This document shows positions 1 to 9,554 of a DNA stretch of 64,000 bases, piece by piece. Source of the DNA: Desulfuromonadales bacterium (lineage in GTDB: Bacteria; Desulfobacterota; Desulfuromonadia; Geobacterales; Pseudopelobacteraceae); assembly GCA_013377095.1 (NCBI GenBank), contig JACAAY010000007.1, positions 16,921 through 80,920 of the forward strand. The letters run 5' to 3'. Positions within the stretch are counted from its first letter, which is position 1, and every line of letters starts with the position of its first letter. The position numbers and the translations under genes were made by a program. The notes beneath the pieces were generated by a model. That model searched no databases. It saw nothing but the letters and a program-made list of their open reading frames with translations, and was not told where the DNA came from.

Positions 1-376
1 TGGTTTTTGATTCGTACTCAGTCTGAAGATCAAGACGCTTTATGACTGCGTCTGCAACGGATCGGCTCTTGAGAATTCCCAGGTAGAGATCGGTGGTGCC
101 ACTGAGCCCCAGACTTCCGGATGCCAGACCCGCCAAACCTCCCGCCTGGCCCAGGAGGGACGAGAGGCCGCTACTTGCGTCCTTTTGGGGAGGCAGGATC
201 TTAGCGGTTGCGGTATACACATTTTTTAGCAACAGTGAGAAGCAAACAGAAAGAATCAAAGCTATCGTGCACAGCTTGACAATGACCATTTTGCGTCGCG
301 CAATGACCTGCAGCAAACCCAGCAGATTAATCTCTGCTTCATCATACTCAGAAGCCTGATTTGACTGCTCGTGCAT
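1..376 (-). CDS. Wzz-type polysaccharide chain-length determinant, partial
   Basis: The reading frame begins with ATG at 376-374 behind a GGGAGAG ribosome site and runs off the left edge, giving about 125 residues. After an acidic N-terminus it has a basic patch (RRK at 27-29), a hydrophobic segment at about 31-50 and then the YTATAKILPP stretch typical of Wzz/GNVR chain-length proteins, followed by a Gly/Leu-rich region. Such proteins are inner-membrane co-polymerases that set O-antigen or exopolysaccharide length together with an outer-membrane Wza channel. The wza-like gene lies just upstream on the same strand with only a short gap, so co-transcription is likely. The C-terminal part, including any tyrosine kinase domain, is outside the window. 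Confidence 0.85.
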   Translation of the reverse strand, partial: MHEQSNQASEYDEAEINLLGLLQVIARRKMVIVKLCTIALILSVCFSLLLKNVYTATAKILPPQKDASSGLSSLLGQAGGLAGLASGSLGLSGTTDLYLGILKSRSVADAVIKRLDLQTEYESKT

Positions 377-388
377 ACCAATCTCTCC

Positions 389-3238
389 CTATTTTAGTCC
401 AATCCAGACAGTGCCGGCTGTTAGAGCAATCTGTGAAATAATAGTGGTTATGTCCTTGATATCACGCAGCCAGGCAGTCTGCTCAAGCTTCTGTGGCACC
501 ACCAGGGTGTCGCCGGGGTCCATTTCGGTTGACATGAAGTTCCCGAAATTCCACGTGCGAGATTCATCGCTCCATTTTATTCCAAATGAAGACTGCTGTC
601 TGCTGAAGACGGAGCCGTCCGTCCTGATGATATACATATCCGACTTCTCTGCATCTCGAGTAGGGCCTCCAGCCTTGGAGAGATAGGTATCAACATCCGA
701 TGATCCAGGTCGATGAACAAGGGTTGTCGGGTTATACACCTGCCCCAAGACATTGACGACATTGGGACGAGGTGGGATATCAAGTATATCGCCCCCTTCC
801 ATCTCGAGGTCAAAGCTGCTTCTTGCAAACTGGTCGAGCTTGGAAAGCCGAATGACAATCCGTCCCTCTGCTTTAAGGGTCTTGAGACGCTCCAGACCTT
901 TAAGCAGGCTGTCCAAGGCGAATCGTGTGCCCTCAAGCTCTTCCTTGGAAGCCGCTACGTATGTAATTGAAAACTGCTTCTGTAGTATATCCTTCTCGGT
1001 TCTTGCGATGATCTCGTCCATGCGCTTCTGTTGCATCTCCCTGACAGACCTGCGGGTGAACTTTGCACCTTTCAGGTAGGCTTTGTCGGTGTAACCACCT
1101 GCACGCTCGATGACCGAGCTGATCTTCTCGCCACGTGTCAGGGAGTAGATACCTGGATACTTGACCTCTCCCTGAACAGTTACAAACTTGTCGGTGGCTT
1201 CAATCCATTCCGAGATTCCCCGAACGATAAGCACATCATCAGGTTGCAAGGGTATATTTTGTGTTGGATCATTGCCAAGAGCCTTGGAAAGGTCTATGGG
1301 AAGCCTGGTTGACCTGGCCTTGTCTCCTTCAATTGTCACTCTGGTAAGCTCTGCAAAATCAAGAATGGCATTGCGTTTGGTGCTACCTGACGCTGCAATC
1401 AAATCGCGGACAGTCATGCCCGGATTGAAGTCGTAGGTACCGGGATTGGTGACATAGCCATTTATGGCTACGGAAGGTTTTTCCTGCATCTCCCAACGGG
1501 AAAAGACACGTAAGGTATCCTGCTCTTTAAGTTCAATGTTATCTTCGCTGCTGCCGTTGAGAACCATGCGTAAATTGAACGTCAGAATTTCCTTGTGATA
1601 ATCAGGCTCTGCCAGGCGGGTAATCTCGGCCGACTCCATGTATGACTCCGGCAACAAGTCATTATAACTGCCGATTATATCCTTGACGCGCATACCCTTT
1701 CTGAACTGATACTCACCGGGGCGGACCGCATTGCCACTGAGAACGATAACGTTTCGCACCGCCTCCTGCACCGGGAAGACCTTGACCATGTCACGGTCCT
1801 GTATTTCCACACTTGAAAAAGAACCATCCAGTTGCCCATTTTTCGAAAAGTAATCAAGGGCAACCTTGGAGTTGTTATTGGCAATTCGCTCAACCTGGAC
1901 CCTTCCAATGTAACCGTTGGCCGTAACACCACCGGCCATTTTAATGACATCAGCAAGAGAGGCCTTATCTTTTAATTCGTAGATTGCCGGACGACGAATC
2001 TCTCCAGCCACGGCAACCACCGGGCCGATAACCGGAACAAAGATGGTGTCGCCATTCTGAAGTCTCATATCCTTGCTGCGATCACCGGAAAGAAACATGT
2101 CGTAGAGATCGATCACGTTTTCGAGTTTTCCATTCCGCATTACCCGAATGGTTCTGAGTGAGCCATTTCGTGTTGGCCCGCCCGCTGCAGAAAGAGCATT
2201 GATTGTCGTAGAGAGCGAACTCACCGGTATGCTGCCGGGACTTTCCACTTCTCCAACGACAAATATCTGGATTGTTTTTATTTTACCAAGGGTTACGTTT
2301 AATTCGAAATTTTTATAGTAGCGGGAAATGGCCTTGTGAATACTCTCCCTCGCCTGGTCATAAGCGAGTCCGGCAACAGTGACAACTCCAATTTTAGGTA
2401 TGGAAATTTCACCGTTTCGATCAATGGTCAGTTCGTGATTGCCACTAAAAGACCCCCAGATAGTGAGGTTCAGCACGTCACCAGGACCGAGTATGTAACT
2501 ACCACTGGCCGGCATATTGTCGAGGGCATTGACATTGGGAGAACTGTTTTTGAAAAAATCGTATCCGAACTGATGCAGCTCACGTTTGAATGCCTCAGGT
2601 TCCAGGTTGTCATGCAGAGTCGGACTCTTTTTTAGGAATGCTTTTTCTAATTTTGATCCCTGTTCTTCAACGGGAAGAGGGGTTACACTTTCTTCGTCTG
2701 TCTGAAATATGAGCAGCTTGTTCTTGCTGGCAGAGGCGATTACTTGAATATAGTAAATCTGGTGATTTTTCAGCTCTCTCAGTACGAATGAATCGGCAGT
2801 ACCAGCATCAACCGACCTGAGCAGTTTGCCCGATTCCGTTCCATAGTTTATTGAAAATCGTAACTGACCATCCTCGGGTTTGGGAGTATGTTTATACAAT
2901 TTCCACGACAATTTGACCAATCCATCACCTGGAACGGCTTTCAACGAGAGCTTGGCTTTTCTGTTTGAGTCGCTGGTTTTTTCCTGATTTGTCGTACTAT
3001 TTGATAACTCACCTTTCAAAAAAATGGCTCTCAATTCGTCTGCTCCTAAATTGAGTGATGAAGGAATGCCGGTTCCTTTATAATTTGAATCTCCCAGTGA
3101 ATAATTTGACTTTAGGTTGTCTGTGGATTTACGTTGCTCAAGCGCCTTTTGAATCTCATCTTCGGTGGCTGAAAAGACTGAACAGGTAGTCACGGCAATC
3201 AGTAACAAAACAAGTGTTCCTATATAACCCAACCGCAT
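389..3238 (-). CDS. Wza-like polysaccharide export protein with multiple SLBB domains and an N-terminal FN3-like domain
   Basis: This 949-residue protein starts with a signal peptide (about 1-23; no clear lipobox). A low-complexity linker follows, then a fibronectin-III-like stretch at about 95-185 (beta-rich, LVKLSWKL and YYIQVIAS strands). Next is the Poly_export domain (about 245-330, with YILGPGDVLNLTIWG) and then several SLBB beta-grasp repeats, recognisable by recurrent V.GEV..PG.Y motifs. The C-terminus ends in a hydrophobic or amphipathic helix, as in Wza-type outer-membrane channels. The family forms the translocon exporting capsule or exopolysaccharide. The protein is much longer than E. 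coli Wza (about 380 residues) because of extra SLBB repeats and the FN3-like insert. It is followed by the Wzz-like gene. The start has a GGGAG ribosome site. Confidence 0.88.
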   Translation of the reverse strand: MRLGYIGTLVLLLIAVTTCSVFSATEDEIQKALEQRKSTDNLKSNYSLGDSNYKGTGIPSSLNLGADELRAIFLKGELSNSTTNQEKTSDSNRKAKLSLKAVPGDGLVKLSWKLYKHTPKPEDGQLRFSINYGTESGKLLRSVDAGTADSFVLRELKNHQIYYIQVIASASKNKLLIFQTDEESVTPLPVEEQGSKLEKAFLKKSPTLHDNLEPEAFKRELHQFGYDFFKNSSPNVNALDNMPASGSYILGPGDVLNLTIWGSFSGNHELTIDRNGEISIPKIGVVTVAGLAYDQARESIHKAISRYYKNFELNVTLGKIKTIQIFVVGEVESPGSIPVSSLSTTINALSAAGGPTRNGSLRTIRVMRNGKLENVIDLYDMFLSGDRSKDMRLQNGDTIFVPVIGPVVAVAGEIRRPAIYELKDKASLADVIKMAGGVTANGYIGRVQVERIANNNSKVALDYFSKNGQLDGSFSSVEIQDRDMVKVFPVQEAVRNVIVLSGNAVRPGEYQFRKGMRVKDIIGSYNDLLPESYMESAEITRLAEPDYHKEILTFNLRMVLNGSSEDNIELKEQDTLRVFSRWEMQEKPSVAINGYVTNPGTYDFNPGMTVRDLIAASGSTKRNAILDFAELTRVTIEGDKARSTRLPIDLSKALGNDPTQNIPLQPDDVLIVRGISEWIEATDKFVTVQGEVKYPGIYSLTRGEKISSVIERAGGYTDKAYLKGAKFTRRSVREMQQKRMDEIIARTEKDILQKQFSITYVAASKEELEGTRFALDSLLKGLERLKTLKAEGRIVIRLSKLDQFARSSFDLEMEGGDILDIPPRPNVVNVLGQVYNPTTLVHRPGSSDVDTYLSKAGGPTRDAEKSDMYIIRTDGSVFSRQQSSFGIKWSDESRTWNFGNFMSTEMDPGDTLVVPQKLEQTAWLRDIKDITTIISQIALTAGTVWIGLK

Positions 3239-3337
3239 GAATTGCTCCCTGAAATGTTAGAATAAAATCGTCATTTTATAACACTCCCCCCGATTGATTG
3301 GCAACAAAAAAGGCTTTTCATGGACATCAACAGATCC

Positions 3338-3366
3338 TTGACAGCTTGTCGTTCTTGACTTTTATC
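3338..3366 (+). promoter_or_regulatory. Candidate sigma-70 promoter for ispG
   Basis: TTGACA at 3338-3343 is followed after 17 bases by TTTATC at 3361-3366. It is the only good -35 match between the divergent wza-like gene and ispG. The -10 is imperfect. Confidence 0.4.
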
Positions 3367-3392
3367 CCCCTGATTGGCAGTATGCCACATCT

Positions 3393-4439
3393 ATGAAAAA
3401 GACAACCAGACAGATTAAAATTGGCGCCGTATCAATTGGGGGAAACTCTCCCTGTGCGGTACAGTCGATGTGTTCCACCGATACCCGTGATGTAGCTGCA
3501 ACTTTGATCCAGATTGAGCGCCTAATCGGCGCAGGTTGCGAAATAATCCGCTGTGCAGTTCCTGATATGGATGCTGCAGTCGCACTTGGACAGATCAAAC
3601 GTGAAAGCTCAATCCCCGTAATTGCCGATATCCACTTTGATTACAAGCTGGCTCTGCAGGTGCTGGAGGGCGGTATTGACGGCCTGCGGCTCAACCCCGG
3701 AAATATCGGCGAAAAGTGGAAGGTGGCTGAGGTGGTCAGGGCAGCGGCAGAGCGTCAGGTTCCCATCCGCATCGGTGTCAATGCCGGTTCCCTTGAAAAA
3801 GAGCTGCTTGAGCGCTACGGGCACCCGACACCGGAAGCCATGGTGGAATCCGCGCTTGGGCATGTCCGCATCCTGGAGGAGCTTGGCTATGATCAGATCA
3901 AGATTTCCCTCAAAGCATCGGATGTGATGAAAACCGTCGCAGCCTACCGTTTGCTCTCGGAAAGAGTAGACTATCCTCTGCACATTGGGATTACTGAGGC
4001 AGGTACTCTTTTTTCCGGAACCATCAAATCATCGGTTGGTCTGGGAATACTTCTGGCCGAGGGTATCGGCGATACCCTGCGGGTATCACTCACCGGTGAT
4101 GTGTTGGATGAAGTCAGGGTAGGGTATGAGATTCTCAAGAGTCTCGGTTTGCGACAGCGGGGAGTTAATTTTGTCTCCTGTCCCACCTGCGGCAGATGCC
4201 AAATTAACCTGGTCAAGGTTGCTGAAGAGGTTGAAAAACGCCTGCAAGGCATTGATAAGCGCATCACCGTGGCAGTCATGGGATGTGCGGTCAATGGTCC
4301 TGGTGAAGCCCGTGAAGCGGATGTGGGTATTGCGGGCGGAAAAGGGGAGGGGCTCCTCTTCCGGCATGGCGAAATCATTCGCAAAGTTCCTGAACACCAA
4401 TTGGCAGACGCCCTGATGGAAGAAATCAACAAACTGTAG
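3393..4439 (+). CDS. ispG: 4-hydroxy-3-methylbut-2-en-1-yl diphosphate synthase
   Basis: IspG (GcpE) converts methylerythritol cyclodiphosphate to HMBPP in the non-mevalonate isoprenoid pathway, using a [4Fe-4S] cluster and reduced flavodoxin or ferredoxin. The 348-residue protein is the short bacterial form: an N-terminal TIM barrel with conserved VQSM and IADIHFD motifs, then a C-terminal Fe-S domain. The cluster ligands are visible as C263 and C266 in CPTC, and C298 with E305 in MGCAVNGPGE. This matches the Cys-Cys-Cys-Glu spacing known for the E. coli enzyme. It is followed after about 30 bases by proS, suggesting one transcript. Confidence 0.97.
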   Translation: MKKTTRQIKIGAVSIGGNSPCAVQSMCSTDTRDVAATLIQIERLIGAGCEIIRCAVPDMDAAVALGQIKRESSIPVIADIHFDYKLALQVLEGGIDGLRLNPGNIGEKWKVAEVVRAAAERQVPIRIGVNAGSLEKELLERYGHPTPEAMVESALGHVRILEELGYDQIKISLKASDVMKTVAAYRLLSERVDYPLHIGITEAGTLFSGTIKSSVGLGILLAEGIGDTLRVSLTGDVLDEVRVGYEILKSLGLRQRGVNFVSCPTCGRCQINLVKVAEEVEKRLQGIDKRITVAVMGCAVNGPGEAREADVGIAGGKGEGLLFRHGEIIRKVPEHQLADALMEEINKL

Positions 4440-4471
4440 CTGATCATTAACGACAATTTTGAGGTGTGTAC

Positions 4472-6202
4472 ATGCTTTACTCCCGCTATTTTATTCCCAC
4501 CGTCAAAGAGACACCTTCCGACGCTGAAGTTGTCTCCCACCAATTGATGCTTCGCGCCGGCATGATACGTAAGCTGGCAGCCGGGATCTATAATTATCTG
4601 CCGCTGGGACTGCGTTCCATCCGGAAGTTTGAAGCGATTGTACGCGAAGAGATGAACAGGGCCGGCGCCATCGAAATGCTCATGCCTGCCGTGCAACCGG
4701 CCGAATTATGGCAGGAATCGGGACGCTGGTCATTTTACGGCAAGGAGTTGCTGCGCTTCAAGGACCGCAAGGATGGCGAGTTCTGCATGGGACCGACCCA
4801 TGAAGAGGTGATTACCGACATGGTTCGTCGCGAAATCAAGAGCTATCGTCAGATGCCGATCAACTTCTACCAGATCCAGACCAAATTCCGTGACGAAATC
4901 CGTCCCCGTTTCGGCCTGATGCGCGGCAGGGAGTTCATCATGAAGGATGCCTACTCCTTTGACGTGGACAGCACGACTGCCGATGGCTCCTATGAACTTA
5001 TGTTCAAGGCCTATATGCGTATCTTTGAACGGTGTGGATTGAACTTCCGAGCTGTGGAGGCAGACACCGGCAGTATTGGCGGTTCATCATCCCACGAATT
5101 CATGGTTCTGGCCGATTCGGGAGAAGACGCCATTGTTTCATGTGATGCCTGCCGTTATGCCGCCAATGTGGAAAAAGCCGAGTCACGTGCCTTGGAAAAG
5201 AGTGTCGCCGAGGAACAGTTGCCACTGCACAAAACCGCCACTCCCGACATGAAGACCATTGTCGATGTGGCTCAGTTTCTTGGTTTGAGTACGGAGAGGA
5301 CCATCAAGACACTGATCTATTCTTCAGAAAGTGGAGAGCATGTCATGGCACTTCTGCGTGGCGATCACGAACTGAATGAAATCAAGTTGAAGAACTGTCT
5401 GGGTTGGGACGAAATTTCGATGGCAACAGAAGAGGACATTCTGACCATTACCGGCTCACCGATCGGTTTTCTCGGGCCGCTGGGCTTACTCAGCAAGATA
5501 ACGGTAATTGCCGATCTGACAGTTGAGGGTATGGTGAATGCAGTAATCGGAGCCAATGAAAAAGATATGCACTACGTCAACGCCAACCTTGGCCGCGATG
5601 TCACTCCGGACCGTTTTGCGGATCTGAGAAATGTTGAAGCCGGGGATTCCTGTCCGCGCTGCGAAAAGGGTAAGCTGGAGGTGTGGCGCGGTATCGAGGT
5701 AGGCCATGTCTTCAAGCTGGGAACGAAATACTCTAAATCCCTCAACGCAACCTACCTTGATGCCGATGGAAAGGAGCAGGTGATCTTCATGGGCTGCTAC
5801 GGGATCGGCATCGGGCGCACGGTGGCCGCTGCCATCGAACAGAATCACGATGAAAACGGCATCATTTTTCCGATTCCCATTGCACCGTTCCACTGTTCTG
5901 TCGTGGCACTCAATACAAAGGATAAGGGTGTCATGGCAGCCGCAGAGGAAATGTACTTCACCCTGGAGAAGCTTGGTCTGGATGTGCTTTTTGACGACCG
6001 TGACGAACGTCCCGGCGTCAAGTTCAAGGATAATGACCTGATCGGCATTCCGCTTCGCATCGTTGTTGGAAGCAAGGGACTGGCCGAAGGGAAGGTTGAG
6101 GTAAAGATTCGCAAAAGTGGTGAAGTGCTGCTTCTGCCGCCTGAGGAAGCCGTAGAGACAATCCGGCTGATGGTCATGGAAGCTTTGGCAAGCACGTTTT
6201 AA
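4472..6202 (+). CDS. proS: Prolyl-tRNA synthetase (bacterial type, with editing domain)
   Basis: ProS charges tRNA-Pro. The 576-residue protein has the bacterial-type architecture: class II catalytic core split by a YbaK-like editing insertion (roughly 230-390), then a C-terminal anticodon-binding domain. Visible class II motifs include motif 2 ([17 protein letters not shown]) and motif 3 ([17 protein letters not shown]). I prefer ATG 4472 over GTG 4466 because GAGG at 4461-4464 is well spaced for the ATG and almost touches the GTG. It sits between ispG and the PaaK-like ligase, all on the plus strand. Confidence 0.97.
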   Translation: MLYSRYFIPTVKETPSDAEVVSHQLMLRAGMIRKLAAGIYNYLPLGLRSIRKFEAIVREEMNRAGAIEMLMPAVQPAELWQESGRWSFYGKELLRFKDRKDGEFCMGPTHEEVITDMVRREIKSYRQMPINFYQIQTKFRDEIRPRFGLMRGREFIMKDAYSFDVDSTTADGSYELMFKAYMRIFERCGLNFRAVEADTGSIGGSSSHEFMVLADSGEDAIVSCDACRYAANVEKAESRALEKSVAEEQLPLHKTATPDMKTIVDVAQFLGLSTERTIKTLIYSSESGEHVMALLRGDHELNEIKLKNCLGWDEISMATEEDILTITGSPIGFLGPLGLLSKITVIADLTVEGMVNAVIGANEKDMHYVNANLGRDVTPDRFADLRNVEAGDSCPRCEKGKLEVWRGIEVGHVFKLGTKYSKSLNATYLDADGKEQVIFMGCYGIGIGRTVAAAIEQNHDENGIIFPIPIAPFHCSVVALNTKDKGVMAAAEEMYFTLEKLGLDVLFDDRDERPGVKFKDNDLIGIPLRIVVGSKGLAEGKVEVKIRKSGEVLLLPPEEAVETIRLMVMEALASTF

Positions 6203-6223
6203 CGTTTTTTTTCGAGGTTATGT

Positions 6224-7531
6224 ATGCAGACAAATATATGGGACCTTCCCCACGAGTGTATGCCTCGCGAGGAACTGGAGCAGCTTCAGCTTGAACGGCT
6301 TCAGGCAACCCTTAATCGCGCCTATAAAAATGTTACCTGTTACCGTACCAAGTTCAACGAACTCGGGATCGTGCCGGAAGACGTGGCTTCTTTGGCTGAT
6401 CTTTCCAAACTGCCCTTTACCACCAAGGAAGATCTGCGGATCAACTATCCCTACGGCATGTTTGCCGTTCCTTTGCGGGAAGTCGTTCGCATTCATTCGT
6501 CTTCAGGAACAACCGGCAAACCAACCGTGGTGGGGTATACCAAAAACGACCTGAAGATCTGGTCCAATCTGGTGGCCCGTTTCATGACTGCGGCTGGAGT
6601 AACCCATGATGATGTGGTGCAGATAGCTTTTGGATACGGCCTCTTCACCGGTGCATTTGGACTCCATTATGGCTCCGAGACGATCGGTGCGGCAGTGATT
6701 CCCATGGGTGGTGGAAATACCGATAAACAGATCATGATCATGCAGGATTACAAGACCACGGTACTGGTTTGTACGCCCAGTTACGCCATCACCATTGCCG
6801 AACATCTTGAAAAAAAGGGGATTGACCCTAAATCACTGTCACTTAAAGTCGGTCTGTTCGGTGGCGAACCCTGGTCGGAGTCCATGCGGCGCGAAATTGA
6901 AACCAGGTTAATGATTCGTGCTACCGACAATTATGGTCTTTCGGAAATCATTGGTCCGGGTGTGGCAGGTGAATGCGGTTACTCGTGCGGTATGCATATT
7001 GCTGAGGATGCCTTTATTGCTGAAATTATCGACCCCGAAACCTGTGAAGTGCTGCCGCCCGGAAGTGTGGGTGAACTGGTTCTGACAACCATCAGCAAGG
7101 AAGCCTTTCCCATGATCCGCTATCGCACCCGAGACATAACCTGTCTGGATTACACAATCTGCCAATGCGGACGAACCATGGCGAGAATGAATAAAACCAT
7201 GGGGCGCTCGGATGATATGTTGATAATTAAGGGCGTCAATGTCTTCCCGTCACAGATTGAAGAAGTGCTGATCTCTATTGAAGGATGCAAGCCGCATTAT
7301 CAGTTGGTGGTGGACCGCAAGGGCGCCTTGGATATTCTTGAAGTCAGGATCGAGGTAACGGAACACATCTTTTTTGACGAAATGAAACGACAACGAGAGT
7401 TTCTTGAAATGGTGGAGAAAAGAATCGACTCGGTGCTGGGAGTCGGTGTAACCGTAAAACTGGTTGAGCCCAACAGTATCCCGCGACACGAGGGTAAATC
7501 TGACCGGGTGATCGATAAACGGAAACTTTGA
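6224..7531 (+). CDS. Phenylacetate-CoA ligase family adenylate-forming enzyme
   Basis: This 435-residue protein belongs to the PaaK branch of adenylate-forming enzymes, which activate aryl acids with ATP and CoA. The phosphate-binding motif [14 protein letters not shown] lies at about residues 91-104, the YGLSE substrate motif follows near the middle, and the C-terminal [17 protein letters not shown] hinge is typical. It follows proS by about 20 bases with a GAGGTT ribosome site. Its neighbours do not specify a substrate. In Geobacter-type genomes several PaaK paralogues exist, so phenylacetate, another aromatic acid or an indolepyruvate-linked aryl acid are all possible; the family call is much firmer than the substrate. 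Confidence 0.9.
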   Translation: MQTNIWDLPHECMPREELEQLQLERLQATLNRAYKNVTCYRTKFNELGIVPEDVASLADLSKLPFTTKEDLRINYPYGMFAVPLREVVRIHSSSGTTGKPTVVGYTKNDLKIWSNLVARFMTAAGVTHDDVVQIAFGYGLFTGAFGLHYGSETIGAAVIPMGGGNTDKQIMIMQDYKTTVLVCTPSYAITIAEHLEKKGIDPKSLSLKVGLFGGEPWSESMRREIETRLMIRATDNYGLSEIIGPGVAGECGYSCGMHIAEDAFIAEIIDPETCEVLPPGSVGELVLTTISKEAFPMIRYRTRDITCLDYTICQCGRTMARMNKTMGRSDDMLIIKGVNVFPSQIEEVLISIEGCKPHYQLVVDRKGALDILEVRIEVTEHIFFDEMKRQREFLEMVEKRIDSVLGVGVTVKLVEPNSIPRHEGKSDRVIDKRKL

Positions 7532-7546
7532 TTTCGAATGTTGAAT

Positions 7547-7576
7547 TTGACAAGGCACCATAACGTACTTTACATA
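7547..7576 (+). promoter_or_regulatory. Candidate sigma-70 promoter for infA
   Basis: TTGACA at 7547-7552 is followed after 18 bases by TACATA at 7571-7576, inside an AT-rich stretch about 110 bases upstream of infA. Confidence 0.5.
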
Positions 7577-7688
7577 ATATAACTTATGGGACATAATTGC
7601 AGAAGCGCGATAAGTCTTGCATTTTTGAGAGGCAGTAAGTAATATACGTTAGTTTGTACAAAAAACGAAACGAGGAGCACCCTTCAGA

Positions 7689-7907
7689 ATGAGTAAAGAA
7701 GAAGCAATAGAAGTCGAAGGCACGGTTGTCGAACCACTTCCCAATGCCATGTTTCGTGTAAAGCTCGAAAACAATCACATTGTCCTGGCCCACATCTCCG
7801 GGAAAATGCGTAAATATTTCATAAAGATCCTCCCCGGTGACAAAGTAACGGTTGAACTTTCTCCCTACGACCTGAGTCGAGGGCGTATCACATACCGCGC
7901 CAAATAA
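7689..7907 (+). CDS. infA: Translation initiation factor IF-1
   Basis: This 72-residue protein is a full-length IF-1: a single S1/OB-fold that binds the 30S A site and assists IF-2 and IF-3 during initiation. It has the family's typical sequence ([21 protein letters not shown], then GKMRK and the [13 protein letters not shown] end). A GAGGAGCACC ribosome site precedes ATG 7689. Its neighbour downstream is efp, so two translation factors are linked here. Confidence 0.98.
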   Translation: MSKEEAIEVEGTVVEPLPNAMFRVKLENNHIVLAHISGKMRKYFIKILPGDKVTVELSPYDLSRGRITYRAK

Positions 7908-7930
7908 CGTCCAGCCTACAGACACAACAT

Positions 7931-7958
7931 ACAAGCCCATCTGTAACGATGGGCTTGT
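7931..7958 (+). terminator. Strong hairpin between infA and efp
   Basis: ACAAGCCCATC at 7931-7941 pairs perfectly with GATGGGCTTGT at 7948-7958 around a 6-base loop. There is no downstream T-run, so it may be a weak or Rho-assisted terminator, an attenuator or an mRNA-stabilising hairpin in the efp leader. Confidence 0.5.
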
Positions 7959-7993
7959 CGCATTTCCATACCACCACACTCAGCGAGGATTAC

Positions 7994-8557
7994 ATGTACA
8001 ACGCAGCGGACCTGAAAAAAGGGCTCAAGATCATCCTTGATGGAGATCCCTACATCATTATCGCTTTTGATTTTACCAAGCCGGGCAAGGGACAAGCGCT
8101 CTATCGCACCAAAATGCGCAACATGATCAACGGCACCATCCTTGACCGAACCTATCGATCCGGTGAGACATTTGAACCGGCCAGCCTTGATGAGCGACAG
8201 ATGGAGTTTCTGTACAAGGAAGGCACCCACTATACATTCATGGACCAGCAGACCTATGAACAGGTTGTCATGGAGGAGGATGTTCTTGGAGATGCACGGT
8301 TTTATCTCCTTGAGAACCTAAAGGTCGACGTACTGCTCTTCGGTGAAAAAGCCATTGGCGTTACCTTGCCGAACTTTGTCAATCTGCGTGTAACCCAAAC
8401 CGACCCCTGGGCCAAGGGAGATACCAGCGGAAACGATTCCAAGCCGGCCACACTTGAGACCGGCTATGTCCTCAGGGTACCGCCTTTCATTGAGGAAGGC
8501 GAACTGGTAACCATCGATACCAGAAACGGCGAGTACTCGACCCGCGTCAAGGGATAA
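7994..8557 (+). CDS. efp: Elongation factor P
   Basis: EF-P relieves ribosomes stalled on polyproline stretches. The 187-residue protein has the three-domain EF-P layout. The tip-loop lysine is K32 in KPGKGQA, the type that EpmA beta-lysylates. The start is ATG 7994, preceded by GCGAGGATT. An in-frame upstream ATG at 7949 lies inside the hairpin stem and would add a non-family N-terminus. The genes for EF-P modification, epmA and epmB, follow immediately, which supports the lysyl rather than the rhamnosyl type. Confidence 0.97.
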   Translation: MYNAADLKKGLKIILDGDPYIIIAFDFTKPGKGQALYRTKMRNMINGTILDRTYRSGETFEPASLDERQMEFLYKEGTHYTFMDQQTYEQVVMEEDVLGDARFYLLENLKVDVLLFGEKAIGVTLPNFVNLRVTQTDPWAKGDTSGNDSKPATLETGYVLRVPPFIEEGELVTIDTRNGEYSTRVKG

Positions 8558-8594
8558 CAAATTTCTATTTATGTAGAGCACGAATCAATAACTG

Positions 8595-8627
8595 GGGGCG
8601 AGTCACACTGACTCGCCCCTTCTGTTT
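8595..8627 (+). terminator. Intrinsic terminator after efp
   Basis: GGGGCGAGTCA (8595-8605) pairs with TGACTCGCCCC (8609-8619) around a 3-base loop, followed by the T-rich TTCTGTTT. A GC-rich 11-bp stem with T-tail is a good Rho-independent terminator; epmA beyond it may rely on read-through or its own promoter. Confidence 0.75.
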
Positions 8628-8648
8628 GACCACAGGAACAATTATCAT

Positions 8649-9554
8649 ATGCAGCTTCGCGACCGCAATCTTCAGCTGAGAGCCGCCATTGTCAGCTCGA
8701 TACGATCATTCTTTGCCTCTCAGGGTTTTTTGGAGGTGGAGACCCCCCAACGCATTCCCGCCAACGCGCCTGAAGAGTTCATTGAACCGTTTGACAGCAG
8801 AGACTGGTACCTGCACACGTCTCCTGAGATGTGCATGAAACGCCTTCTGTGCCGCGGTCATGAGCGGATCTTTCAACTAAGCCACTGCTGGCGTCGCGAC
8901 GAACGGGGCAGTCGACATCTGCCGGAGTTCACCATGCTGGAATGGTACCGGAGCAGCAGCGATTATCTCCAACTGATGAAGGATTGTGAGAATCTGTTGC
9001 GCTGGGTTGCCGAGACGCGCGGAACAACTGATGGGGTCAGCTATCAGGGACAGCGGCTTGATCCGTGCGGTGACGTCGAGCGGATAACGGTGAAAAATGC
9101 CTTTGCTCGTTTTGCCTCGAAAGAGGTGACTACAGCCGTTTCCGATGGATCATTTGATGAAATCATGGTGACCCGTATTGAACCAGCGCTGCCCCACGCC
9201 AAACCGGTTATCCTCATGGATTATCCCGCAGAGATGGCTGCGCTTGCCCGACTTAACTCCGGTGACCCTTCTGTTGCCGAACGATTCGAGCTCTATTGGG
9301 GGGGGCTTGAACTGGCTAACGGATTCAGTGAACTTAACGATCCCCAGGAACAACGTCAACGATTTGAGTTGGCTAATCGCAAACGGAAAGAGGCCGGCTG
9401 CCCCCCCCTCCCCCTTCCGGAACCCTTTCTCCGGGAACTGGCAGACATGCCAGCTTCAGCCGGTATCGCTTTTGGTGTTGATCGCCTGGTGATGCTCTTT
9501 GCAGATGCCGCAAAGATCGATGATGTCATTGCCTTCACGCCAGAAGAGTTATAG
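8649..9554 (+). CDS. epmA: EF-P--(R)-beta-lysine ligase
   Basis: EpmA (PoxA/GenX) is a class II lysyl-tRNA synthetase paralogue that attaches beta-lysine to EF-P. At 301 residues the protein consists of the catalytic core without the OB-fold anticodon domain, as expected. Class II motifs are visible: motif 2 (HCWRRDERGSRHLPEFTMLEWYR) and motif 3 (AGIAFGVDRLVMLF). It lies directly downstream of efp and converges with epmB. The gene context makes EpmA far more likely than a truncated LysS. Confidence 0.95.
   Translation: MQLRDRNLQLRAAIVSSIRSFFASQGFLEVETPQRIPANAPEEFIEPFDSRDWYLHTSPEMCMKRLLCRGHERIFQLSHCWRRDERGSRHLPEFTMLEWYRSSSDYLQLMKDCENLLRWVAETRGTTDGVSYQGQRLDPCGDVERITVKNAFARFASKEVTTAVSDGSFDEIMVTRIEPALPHAKPVILMDYPAEMAALARLNSGDPSVAERFELYWGGLELANGFSELNDPQEQRQRFELANRKRKEAGCPPLPLPEPFLRELADMPASAGIAFGVDRLVMLFADAAKIDDVIAFTPEEL

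Noticed and set aside
7949..7993. Longer EF-P N-terminus from ATG 7949
   Set aside because: It begins inside a perfect hairpin, has no ribosome site and adds 15 residues foreign to EF-P.
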